Positions 1 to 6,225 of a DNA stretch of 8,317 bases are shown here, piece by piece. Every line of letters begins with the position of its first letter. The stretch's first letter is position 1. Below the pieces are notes generated by a model, which did not search any database, was not told where the DNA came from, and saw only the letters and a list, made by a program, of their open reading frames with translations. The position numbers were made by a program, and so were the translations under genes. The stretch is taken from contig DGXM01000167.1 of assembly GCA_002396325.1 (NCBI GenBank), positions 1 to 8,317 on the forward strand, read 5' to 3'. This DNA is from Treponema sp. UBA4232. Lineage in GTDB: Bacteria > Spirochaetota > Spirochaetia > Treponematales > Treponemataceae.

Positions 1-1086
1 TCCTTCTATATTCCTGTTGATGTCCTCGAGGCTTTTGTTTTTGTCGTGGAGGTCGGCGTTCAGGGAGTCGATGTCTTCGTTGTATTCGTCAATCCGCTCC
101 GTGATGTTCTTTATGCGGTTTTCAAGCTGTCCGATTTTTTCCCGGATTGAGTTCTGCTGCTGCCTGAGCTGGTTCGCCATGGCCTTCTTTCCGCTCTGTT
201 CCGCCTGGAGTTTGATGACTTCCTGCTGCTTTACATTGAGCTGTTCCTGAAGAGACTTGATTTTGTCGGTGTTTTCGTTGAGGGTTGCGTAAATCTCCTC
301 TATCTCTTTGACAGCCGCATCTCTTTTTTCCTTTGCCTCTGTCATCGTCTGCTCGTGGCGCGCCTTGTTCTGCGTGAAATCCTTCAGTTTCAAAAGCTGG
401 ATGTCCAACTCATAATTGAATTTCTCGTCCTGCAGTTTTCTGTATTTTGCAGTCTTGTCGGCCTGCACTTTGAGAGTTTCGTAGCTTCTCTTTGTTTCTG
501 CAAGTGCTATGTCTATCTGCGCGAGATTGGCCCTTGTTTTTTCAAGCTCTCTTTCCGCCTCTGCTACTTCCGCCTTGCTTCTGCTGATTCCTGCGGCTTC
601 CTCGAAAAGATAGCGCCTGTCCTCCGGCTTTGAAGAAAGAATCTGGGTGATTTTTCCCTGCTCCATGACCGAATAGGCTGACTTGCCGATTCCGGTGTCC
701 ATAAAGAGTTTTCTGATTTCTGTTGCGGTTACCTGTCTGCCGTTGATGAAATATTCGTTTTCACCCGAGCGGTAAAGGCGGCGTTTTATTGCAATCTCGC
801 TATCCTCCAGCGGAAGAAGTCGGTTTTCGTTTGCGATGGTGAGAGTCACTTCTGCCATTGAAAGGGCGGGGCGGGATTCTGTTCCGTTGAAGATTACGTC
901 TTCCATGCTTGCGGCACGCAGATTTTTTGAGCGGTTTTCAGCCAGTACCCATTTTATTGCGTCAACGACATTGCTTTTTCCACAACCGTTGGGTCCCAGA
1001 AGGGCTGTGATGCCGTCTGTGAAATGAATGTGCGTGCGGTCTGCAAAAGATTTGAAGCCGAATATTTCTAGACTTTTTAAAAACAC
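1..1086 (-). CDS. smc: Chromosome segregation ATPase SMC, N-terminal part (runs off left edge)
   Basis: SMC forms long antiparallel coiled-coil dimers whose ABC-type ATPase heads, with kleisin ScpA and ScpB, compact and align the chromosome. The visible 362 residues begin with the typical SMC start (MFLKSLEIFGFKSFADRT). They carry the Walker A loop GPNGCGKS at about 31-38, followed by NVVDAIKWVL, a Q-loop region around SVMEQGKI (about 139-146) and the conserved FEEAAGI at about 161-167. From about 168 the chain is charged, heptad-like and rich in E, K, Q and R, as expected for the first coiled-coil arm. Hinge, second arm, ABC signature and Walker B lie outside the window. The start is GTG at 1086-1084, chosen because AGGGGAA stands 5 nt upstream and the family N-terminus begins exactly there. 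The frame is open to base 1. A promoter at 1183-1211 suggests transcription independent of the upstream genes. Confidence 0.96.
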   Translation of the reverse strand, partial: MFLKSLEIFGFKSFADRTHIHFTDGITALLGPNGCGKSNVVDAIKWVLAENRSKNLRAASMEDVIFNGTESRPALSMAEVTLTIANENRLLPLEDSEIAIKRRLYRSGENEYFINGRQVTATEIRKLFMDTGIGKSAYSVMEQGKITQILSSKPEDRRYLFEEAAGISRSKAEVAEAERELEKTRANLAQIDIALAETKRSYETLKVQADKTAKYRKLQDEKFNYELDIQLLKLKDFTQNKARHEQTMTEAKEKRDAAVKEIEEIYATLNENTDKIKSLQEQLNVKQQEVIKLQAEQSGKKAMANQLRQQQNSIREKIGQLENRIKNITERIDEYNEDIDSLNADLHDKNKSLEDINRNIEG

Positions 1087-1182
1087 GGAAGTTCCCCTGA
1101 AAATGTTTTTTTTAAGCGTGAAGGGCCTGAAATCCCCTCTTTTTCCACGGATTTACCCATGAAGATGCTGAAAGTGGCCTCC

Positions 1183-1211
1183 ATTATATCAAGAACCGAT
1201 TGTTTTAACAA
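1183..1211 (-). promoter_or_regulatory. Probable sigma-70-type promoter for smc
   Basis: On the minus strand there is TTGTTA (1211-1206), a 17-nt spacer and a perfect TATAAT (1188-1183). Transcription would start near 1176 and give a leader of about 90 nt before the smc GTG. The -35 box and spacer lie in the last codons of the prepilin-peptidase-like gene, including its TGA stop. This is a motif match only. Confidence 0.7.
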
Positions 1212-1659
1212 TAGGGGCCAGCGTAACTGCTATGGTGCCTGCCGCCATGAAAGGTGCGAAAGGAACCGCTTTTTCTTTATCGTATTTTTTCAGTGCTTTT
1301 AGAATCAAAAAATAAAGTGCACAGAAAAGCGCCGAGACGATGTATCCCACGAAAACCCCTATGAGTCCTGCGTAAAGACCGCACAAAGCTGAATATTTCA
1401 CGTCTCCCCAGCCAAGACCTCCTCTTGAGACGGATCTTACGGCGGCAAAAAGAGCGACCGAAAGAAGGGACGAGATTATGCACAAAGTCAGTCCGCTCCG
1501 GGAAAATGCGGCTTTATAGATGAAAAGAACCGCTGTGCCTGAATAAACCAGCAAATCGGGAATCTTCATGGACTTTAAGTCGTGCACTGCTATTGCAAGA
1601 GAAAAAGCCCAGAAGATTATTGACGAGGCAATGTCGGGCGTGGTGAGCAATTCCGTCAT
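1189..1659 (-). CDS. Short A24-family prepilin-peptidase-like membrane protease
   Basis: This 156-residue, strongly hydrophobic protein has the hallmarks of the type IV prepilin peptidase core (family A24): a first catalytic aspartate, D27, in HDLKSMKIPD, a second, D86, in GLGWGDVK, and a later PFAPFMAAG motif near 133-141 resembling the PFGPFLAxG element of PilD-like enzymes. About five or six membrane segments are apparent. The N-terminal methyltransferase domain with its cysteine motif, found in full-length PilD/GspO, is absent, so this is a peptidase-only form like TadV or archaeal preflagellin peptidases. The start at 1659 overlaps the helicase stop as ATGA, suggesting translational coupling. 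No pilin or secretion gene is in the window, so the substrate is unknown. Expected activity is cleavage of class III (prepilin-type) leader peptides at the cytoplasmic membrane. Family assignment is good; biological role is open. Confidence 0.85.
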   Translation of the reverse strand: MTELLTTPDIASSIIFWAFSLAIAVHDLKSMKIPDLLVYSGTAVLFIYKAAFSRSGLTLCIISSLLSVALFAAVRSVSRGGLGWGDVKYSALCGLYAGLIGVFVGYIVSALFCALYFLILKALKKYDKEKAVPFAPFMAAGTIAVTLAPIVKTIGS

Positions 1660-2864
1660 TTTTCAGTCTCTTCGCCGTATGCGTCTTCCGGTGCAAGCAG
1701 CTTTCCACCGTAAAGGACTTTGGGGTAAACGGTGATTTTGAGTTTTTTTTCAAGTCTCGCGTATGCTTCCATTTCCCTTTCGTCTCCGATCACGCAGTTT
1801 ATTCCCGTCTGACCGGCTCTGGCTGTGCGTCCTGCCCTGTGCACGAAGAAATCGGCCTTTTCAGGAAGGTCCATCTGCACCACATGTGAGATTCCTGCAA
1901 TGTCGAGTCCTCTGGATGCAAGGTCTGTGGTCACAAGAATGGGAATTTTCCCGCTCCTGAATTTGTCTATGGCTTCCTTACGGCTCCTTTTGTCCGATTT
2001 TGCGCTGAATCCATCGCACTCAAGCTTTTTGTATCTCATTTTTCCTACTATATTATCCACCTGATCCGAGCGGCTGGTGAACACAATGAGTTTTTCCGGT
2101 TTCACAGCGTTTATGAAGCTCCTGAGAGTGTCGATTTTGTCCCGTCTTTCCGCAAAGAGCGCCCAGTGGGTGATTTTTTTCCTCAGAATGTCTTCAGGAG
2201 GCAGAGTCACAAGTATGATTGCGTTTCCACTTCCCTGCGATGTGTCTTCCCTTGCTCCTTCAAGTCCGTCTCGTGCTTCCTGGAGGATTTTTCTTGTGTA
2301 GTCGCTCACGGTGGCTGAATTTCCAATCAGCTGCACTGAGCGTGGAAGTCTGTCCAGAAGTCCCTTTGTGTCGTCGCGGAGTTCAGGGGACATGAGACGG
2401 TCTGCCTCGTCAAGGACAAGGGTTTTGACGGAATCCGCCCTCATTTTTTTTAAGTGGATAAGCTCTAAAAGACGTGCGGGGCCTCCGATTACGATTTCGG
2501 GATGCTCGCGTAGTTTTTCCACCTGCTTTGAAAGCGGGGAGCCGCCTATGCAGAGAGCGCATTTAAGGCTGCTGATTTTCTGCACCTGCTGTTTAATCTG
2601 CGATGCCAGTTCGTATGTGGGGGAGACAATCAAAAGCCTCACGTCGCGCCGGGGATTTTCCTGCTTTTCGAGGGCCTCAACAAGCGGAAGCAGGTATGCA
2701 AATGTCTTTCCCGTGCCTGTTTCGCTCTGAAAAAGGATGTTTTTTCCCTCTGCCACAAGCGGAATCACCTTTTTCTGCACAGGCGTCGGCTCGGTAATGC
2801 CGTTTTCCTCAAGACGGGAGACAATCTCCCTTGAAAGTCCTATATCTGAAAATGAATCGTTCAT
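1656..2864 (-). CDS. DEAD-box ATP-dependent RNA helicase
   Basis: A 402-residue superfamily 2 RNA helicase consisting almost only of the two RecA-like domains. Visible motifs: the Q motif (F5, then PTPVQ at 26-30), motif I SETGTGKT at 47-54, motif Ia PTYELA at 82-87, GG at 107-108, a motif Ib equivalent around GGPARLLEL at 127-135, motif II DEAD at 152-155, motif III SAT at 183-185, LIVFTSR at 259-265, motif V TTDLASRGLDI at 312-322 and motif VI HRAGRTAR at 342-349. Motifs Ia and Ib depart from the usual PTRELA and TPGR. There is no long basic C-terminal tail, so a specific role (ribosome assembly, mRNA decay or cold response) cannot be assigned. I chose the ATG at 2864 because MNDSFSDIGL starts the Q-motif region. 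The frame stays open to 2933, but that extension reads into the divergent gene and has no ribosome binding site. Transcription is probably leaderless from the extended -10 at 2871-2879. Confidence 0.93.
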   Translation of the reverse strand: MNDSFSDIGLSREIVSRLEENGITEPTPVQKKVIPLVAEGKNILFQSETGTGKTFAYLLPLVEALEKQENPRRDVRLLIVSPTYELASQIKQQVQKISSLKCALCIGGSPLSKQVEKLREHPEIVIGGPARLLELIHLKKMRADSVKTLVLDEADRLMSPELRDDTKGLLDRLPRSVQLIGNSATVSDYTRKILQEARDGLEGAREDTSQGSGNAIILVTLPPEDILRKKITHWALFAERRDKIDTLRSFINAVKPEKLIVFTSRSDQVDNIVGKMRYKKLECDGFSAKSDKRSRKEAIDKFRSGKIPILVTTDLASRGLDIAGISHVVQMDLPEKADFFVHRAGRTARAGQTGINCVIGDEREMEAYARLEKKLKITVYPKVLYGGKLLAPEDAYGEETEK

Positions 2865-2870
2865 AAATAA

Positions 2871-2879
2871 ACTATAGCA
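2871..2879 (-). promoter_or_regulatory. Extended -10 promoter of the helicase gene, predicted leaderless
   Basis: TGCTATAGT on the minus strand (2879-2871) is an extended -10 (TG, one base, hexamer). Only six bases (TTATTT) separate it from the ATG at 2864, which is the usual distance to a transcription start. There is no Shine-Dalgarno sequence and no convincing -35. A second TATAGT on the same strand at 2907-2902 is an alternative giving a leader of about 30 nt, also without a Shine-Dalgarno sequence. Confidence 0.5.
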
Positions 2880-2895
2880 TATTTTTGTGTTTTTG

Positions 2896-2904
2896 TGATA
2901 TACT
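2896..2904 (+). promoter_or_regulatory. Extended -10 promoter of the glycosyltransferase gene, predicted leaderless
   Basis: TGATATACT at 2896-2904 is an extended -10 element. Seven bases separate its last base from the ATG at 2912, so the mRNA should begin at or within a base or two of the start codon. The AAGG at 2907-2910 is only one base from the ATG and too close to act as a normal Shine-Dalgarno sequence. No clear -35 is seen at 16-18 bp. Confidence 0.5.
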
Positions 2905-2911
2905 ATAAGGT

Positions 2912-4033
2912 ATGAAAGTTGGAATTGATACATTCGGATGTGATCACGGAAGGTCCGGATTGGGGTCTTATCTTATTTCTCTGGTTAAAAATCTTCCGGA
3001 AGACGATTCTGTAAGCTATGAACTTTTCGGAACAGAAGCAGACCGTTTCACATATATGGGGGATCGGGAATTCAGTTTTACCTCTGCGTCTATGCCCGAC
3101 AGTCTTGTTGCCGAAAGATTATGGCACGGATTCAGGGCAAACAAATTTGCGAAAAAACAGAAATACAATGCTGTCTTGTATGCCGCAGGTCCCCGTTTGA
3201 TTCCAAAGTCCTTTTCTGTTCCCGGTCTTGCGGTTGTGCATGACATCGTGACATCGCTTTTCGAGCAGAATGATGACCGCTGGTATCTGCATCAGATGAA
3301 GAAGGGACTTTCCAAAGTGGACTGTGTTGTGGTTCCAAGTCAGTACATAAAGAAGGATTTGGAGCGTGCTGATTTGAAGTGCCGCCGCATCGAAGTGGTG
3401 CACAATGGAATTGACCACAGCCTGTTTTATCCCCGCCAGACGCTTGACACCGGTGACGATGTGATTGAAATAAAGCCGTTTGCAATAAAGAGGCCGTACA
3501 TCATTTATGCAAGCCGTATGCAGAACGCGGGAAAAAAACACGTGGAGCTTGTGAAGGCATTCACTTTGTTCAAGGAAAAGACCCGTCTGCCCCACAGACT
3601 TGTTCTTGCCGGGAGCGAGGATTCCTACGGTGAGCAGGTGCATCAGGCTGTTTTTGAGTCTTCCGCTGCGAGTGATATTTTCGTCACGGGATATTTTCCA
3701 CACGAGAATTTCCCCGAACTCTACAGAAATGCGGAGGCGGCGGTGTGTCCTTCGGTGAATGAGGGTGCGGGGCTTTCTGTGCTTGAGGCCATGGCTTCGG
3801 GCATCCCTGTTGCTTGCTCTGCTTCGGGTGCATTGGGGGAGATTGCCGGAAAAAATGCTCTTTTCTTTGACAGCGACAATATTGAGGAAATGGCTTCTGC
3901 TCTAGAGAGGATTGTTACGGACAAACAGCTTAGAAAAACTCTTGTTGCCGATGGACTGGAATGGACGAAACGTTATTCTTGGGAAAAGACTGCCCATGCC
4001 ACCGTTGCGCTTCTGAAAGAAATACAGCGCTGA
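2912..4033 (+). CDS. GT4-type glycosyltransferase (family 1 domain, GT-B fold)
   Basis: A 373-residue cytosolic glycosyltransferase of the GT-B fold that would move a sugar from a nucleotide donor to a lipid, polysaccharide or other acceptor. The N-terminus MKVGIDTFG followed by SGLGSYL is the first beta strand and glycine-rich loop of the acceptor domain. HDIV at 110-113, VVPSQYIKKDL near 140-150 and VHNGID at 163-168 are typical of the inter-domain region. The donor-site signature is the EX7E pair E284/E292 in NEGAGLSVLEAMASG, with SRMQNAGKKH (201-210) in the place of the phosphate-binding R/K segment. No signal peptide or transmembrane segment is seen. It is the only plus-strand gene here, divergent from the helicase and convergent with clpX, so it is likely monocistronic. 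The ATG at 2912 is fixed by the first beta strand. Donor and acceptor cannot be told from sequence alone. Confidence 0.93.
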   Translation: MKVGIDTFGCDHGRSGLGSYLISLVKNLPEDDSVSYELFGTEADRFTYMGDREFSFTSASMPDSLVAERLWHGFRANKFAKKQKYNAVLYAAGPRLIPKSFSVPGLAVVHDIVTSLFEQNDDRWYLHQMKKGLSKVDCVVVPSQYIKKDLERADLKCRRIEVVHNGIDHSLFYPRQTLDTGDDVIEIKPFAIKRPYIIYASRMQNAGKKHVELVKAFTLFKEKTRLPHRLVLAGSEDSYGEQVHQAVFESSAASDIFVTGYFPHENFPELYRNAEAAVCPSVNEGAGLSVLEAMASGIPVACSASGALGEIAGKNALFFDSDNIEEMASALERIVTDKQLRKTLVADGLEWTKRYSWEKTAHATVALLKEIQR

Positions 4034-4048
4034 GCAGGAATCCGTGTG

Positions 4049-4080
4049 AAAAAAAAATCCCTGCCTTTGCGGGACAGGGA
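4049..4080 (-). terminator. Intrinsic terminator of clpX
   Basis: On the minus strand TCCCTG (4080-4075) pairs with CAGGGA (4063-4058) around an 11-nt loop and is followed at once by nine T residues (4057-4049). It stands 16 bp after the clpX stop. On the plus strand the same hairpin is followed only by CTTTC, so it would be a weak terminator for the convergent glycosyltransferase gene. Confidence 0.85.
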
Positions 4081-4095
4081 CTTTCAGCGGCCTTT

Positions 4096-5358
4096 TCAGG
4101 CTGTCTTCTGATCTATAAGAAGCTGTTCCACATTCGGAACCTGCACCTGTTTTACGATGTCTTTCGTAATTTCAAGATGCTTCTTTCCCTTGATGCTCGG
4201 AATCTCAAACATGATGTCAAGCAGGATGTGCTCAACGATGGCACGGAGTCCGCGGGCACCGGTTTTGTTCTTTATGGCGATTGTTGCAATTTCGTCGATG
4301 GCCTCGTCATTGAATGTGAGATCCACGTCATCGATGGCGAAACTGGCCTGGAACTGTTTCGTGATTGCGTTCTTGGGTTCGGTGAGGATTCTCTTCAAAT
4401 CCTCGCGTGTAAGCTCCTTCAAAGCGCATGTCATCGGAAGACGGCCGATCAGCTCAGGAATAAGTCCGAATTTTACAAGGTCGTCAGATGAAACCTGATT
4501 CAAAAGCTCCATCCTTTCTTCTTCAGACCTCTGAGTTCCCTTTGCACCGAAACCGATTGAAGATGAGGAGAGACGTTCCTCGATGATTTTTTCAAGGCCA
4601 ACGAAAGCACCTCCGCAAATGAAGAGTATGTTGGTTGTGTCTATGTCAATCATCTCCTGATTGGGATGCTTTCTTCCACCCTGAGGCGGCACTGATGCAT
4701 GTGTTCCTTCGAGGATCTTCAGGAGAGCCTGCTGTACGCCTTCACCGCTTACGTCACGCGTGATTGAGGTGTTCTCGCTTTTGCGGCTGATTTTGTCTAT
4801 CTCATCGATGAAGATGATTCCTCTTTCCGCCGCGCTGACGTCTCCGTCTGCTGCATTTATGAGTTTCAGGAGAACATTTTCAACGTCTTCACCGACGTAT
4901 CCGGCCTCGGTGAGTGTGGTGGCATCGGCAATCGCAAACGGCACCTTAAGTCTTTCTGCCAGGGTTTTTGCAAGGAGTGTCTTTCCGCTTCCTGTTGGTC
5001 CCAGCAAAAGGATGTTGGATTTTTCGATTTTCACATCGCTCGCTACCTGCTGCTCCTTTGAAATGGAAAGCTGCTTGTAATGGTTGTACACTGCGACCGA
5101 GAGAACCTTCTTTGCCTGATCCTGACCAATCACATACTGGTCAAGATATTCCTTGAACTCACGCGGAGTGGGGACTTCGGTCATGTCGATAGGGGTCATT
5201 GAATGACGCTCATCGTTAAGAACAGTCTGACAGGCTGAAACGCATTTCTCGCAGATGTAGATGTCGCTCGAGGGGGCCTGAATCACACGGCGGTTTTCAT
5301 CTGCAGGTCTTCCGCAGAATGCACAAATCTTCTGGTCACTTTTTCCAAAACGGGCCAT
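4096..5358 (-). CDS. clpX: ATP-dependent Clp protease ATP-binding subunit ClpX
   Basis: ClpX is the AAA+ unfoldase that recognises tagged substrates and threads them into ClpP. The 420-residue product has normal family length. Its N-terminal zinc-binding domain shows the four cysteines C12, C15, C36 and C39 (CxxC...CxxC). The AAA+ core has Walker A GPTGSGKT at 120-127, pore-1 loop GYVG at 153-156, Walker B IIFIDE at 181-186, an RKH pore loop at 229-231, the ClpP-docking IGF tripeptide at 268-270 and a C-terminal GARGLR sensor-2 segment. All key residues are present, so the protein should be active. The ATG shares one base with the clpP stop (TAATG), and GGGAG lies 10 nt upstream, so the two are probably co-translated. 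A strong terminator follows, making clpX the last gene of the cluster. Confidence 0.98.
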   Translation of the reverse strand: MARFGKSDQKICAFCGRPADENRRVIQAPSSDIYICEKCVSACQTVLNDERHSMTPIDMTEVPTPREFKEYLDQYVIGQDQAKKVLSVAVYNHYKQLSISKEQQVASDVKIEKSNILLLGPTGSGKTLLAKTLAERLKVPFAIADATTLTEAGYVGEDVENVLLKLINAADGDVSAAERGIIFIDEIDKISRKSENTSITRDVSGEGVQQALLKILEGTHASVPPQGGRKHPNQEMIDIDTTNILFICGGAFVGLEKIIEERLSSSSIGFGAKGTQRSEEERMELLNQVSSDDLVKFGLIPELIGRLPMTCALKELTREDLKRILTEPKNAITKQFQASFAIDDVDLTFNDEAIDEIATIAIKNKTGARGLRAIVEHILLDIMFEIPSIKGKKHLEITKDIVKQVQVPNVEQLLIDQKTA

Positions 5359-5975
5359 TATTTCTTTTCTCCCTGCTTGGCACTGGTCATAATGTGATCG
5401 ATGATTCCGTATGCTTTTGCTTCTTCGGCATCCATATAGAAATCACGCTCCATATCTGCTGCAATCAAGTCTTCGCTTTTTCCGGTCTGCTGTGCAAAAT
5501 ATTTGATGCTGAGCTTTTTGAGACGACCGATTTCCTTTGCCTGAATGGCAATATCCGAGGCCTGTCCCTGGGCACCTCCCCAAGGCTGATGAATCATCAC
5601 ACGGCTTGACGGAAGTGCATAACGCTTGCCCACTGTACCGCCTGCAAGAAGAATCGCTCCCATGCTTGCGGCCTGTCCCATGCAGATGGTCTGCACATCG
5701 CATTTCACGTACTGCATTGTGTCGTAAATTGCAAGACCAGCCGTGACAGATCCTCCGGGCGAGTTTATGTACATATTTATATCTTTTTCCGGATTTTCGC
5801 TTTCAAGATAAAGAATCTCGGCAACAATCACATCTGCATTCTGATCCTGGATTTCTCCATCAACGAATATGATTCGGTCCTTCAACAGACGTGAATACAA
5901 ATCGTAAGATCTTTCTCCGTTGCCGCTTCTTTCAACAACGACAGGAATATTGTAATAACTCATGCGTTCGTTCAT
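5358..5975 (-). CDS. clpP: ATP-dependent Clp protease proteolytic subunit ClpP
   Basis: ClpP is the serine protease that assembles into a double-heptamer chamber and degrades proteins fed by ClpX. With the start at 5975 the product has 205 residues, close to the family norm. The catalytic triad is S104 in GQAASMGA, H129 in MIHQPWGG and D178 in MERDFYMDA, with spacing as in other ClpPs. INSPGGSVTAG at 70-80 is the conserved oxyanion-region segment. The start ATG at 5975-5973 was preferred because GGGAG stands 7 nt upstream. The frame stays open to 6035, but the extra 20 residues are not ClpP-like and would cover the ribosome binding site. An internal ATG at 5963 (MSYYNIP) is a second possibility. 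The N-terminus is short, with at most a small propeptide. The gene lies 250 bp after tig and overlaps clpX by one base. Confidence 0.97.
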   Translation of the reverse strand: MNERMSYYNIPVVVERSGNGERSYDLYSRLLKDRIIFVDGEIQDQNADVIVAEILYLESENPEKDINMYINSPGGSVTAGLAIYDTMQYVKCDVQTICMGQAASMGAILLAGGTVGKRYALPSSRVMIHQPWGGAQGQASDIAIQAKEIGRLKKLSIKYFAQQTGKSEDLIAADMERDFYMDAEEAKAYGIIDHIMTSAKQGEKK

Positions 5976-5982
5976 TAAACGT

Positions 5983-5987
5983 CTCCC
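5983..5987 (-). promoter_or_regulatory. Ribosome binding site that decides the clpP start
   Basis: GGGAG on the minus strand, 7 nt before the ATG at 5975. It supports MNERMSYYN as the N-terminus over the longer open frame starting at 6035. Confidence 0.7.
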
Positions 5988-5990
5988 ATA

Positions 5991-6034
5991 TGTGCTGCTT
6001 CCACGACAGACCACATTTCTTTGTGCTGCTTCCA
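5991..6034 (-). repeat. 13-bp direct repeat upstream of clpP
   Basis: TGGAAGCAGCACA occurs twice on the minus strand, at 6034-6022 and 6003-5991. The copies are exact and start 31 bp apart, about three helical turns. The nearer copy ends 3 bp before the clpP ribosome binding site. This position suits an operator or a small local duplication. No known regulator site was recognised. Confidence 0.75.
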
Positions 6035-6225
6035 AAAAAAATCTTCAGAAGCTTTTTTATAAGGTAAACAAAAAAACGGAATCCGACAAGGGGAGAAACC
6101 GCATTTTTATGCCAACCCCGCCGCCGTGACATTATTTTTCCACCAACGGCTTTGAGGCGGACATTTTCCGCGCGGTATCTCCTAAACAAAACGCAACCGG
6201 GTCACGTCTTTCGGATTAATTTTCT

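Larger units (their letters stand above)
5976..6225 (-). other. tig-clpP intergenic region, 250 bp
   Basis: This unusually long gap inside the tig-clpP-clpX cluster has no recognisable gene. On the minus strand it holds an AGGAG string at 6182-6178 that precedes no convincing ORF, a 5-bp hairpin GCGGA/TCCGC near 6159-6173 without a T tract, a TATAAA at 6062-6057 that could be a clpP -10 although no good -35 was found, an A/T-rich inverted stretch around 6034-6059, and the 13-bp direct repeat listed separately. A 66-codon open frame (6132-5932) overlaps the clpP start and is doubtful. A separate clpP promoter here is likely but not proven. Confidence 0.5.

Noticed and set aside
355..633. Plus-strand open frames opposite smc, clpX, tig and the helicase
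   Set aside because: They are shadows on the opposite strand of genes with clear family motifs, and none shows a ribosome binding site with a recognisable protein.
1077..1184. A 35-codon minus-strand ORF (MEATFSIFMGK...) between the peptidase gene and smc, overlapping the smc start
   Set aside because: Its ATG lies within the proposed -10 box, there is no ribosome binding site before it, and no recognisable sequence features support it.
2865..2933. Longer helicase start at 2933 adding 23 residues
   Set aside because: The extension reads through the promoter region and into the divergent glycosyltransferase gene, has no ribosome binding site and does not resemble a helicase N-terminus.
5976..6035. 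Longer clpP start at 6035
   Set aside because: The added residues are unlike ClpP and would place the good GGGAG ribosome binding site inside the gene.
6075..6110. Possible tig terminator (CGG...CCG followed by T-rich sequence) in the tig-clpP gap
   Set aside because: Only three consecutive base pairs could be formed before mismatches, too weak to call.
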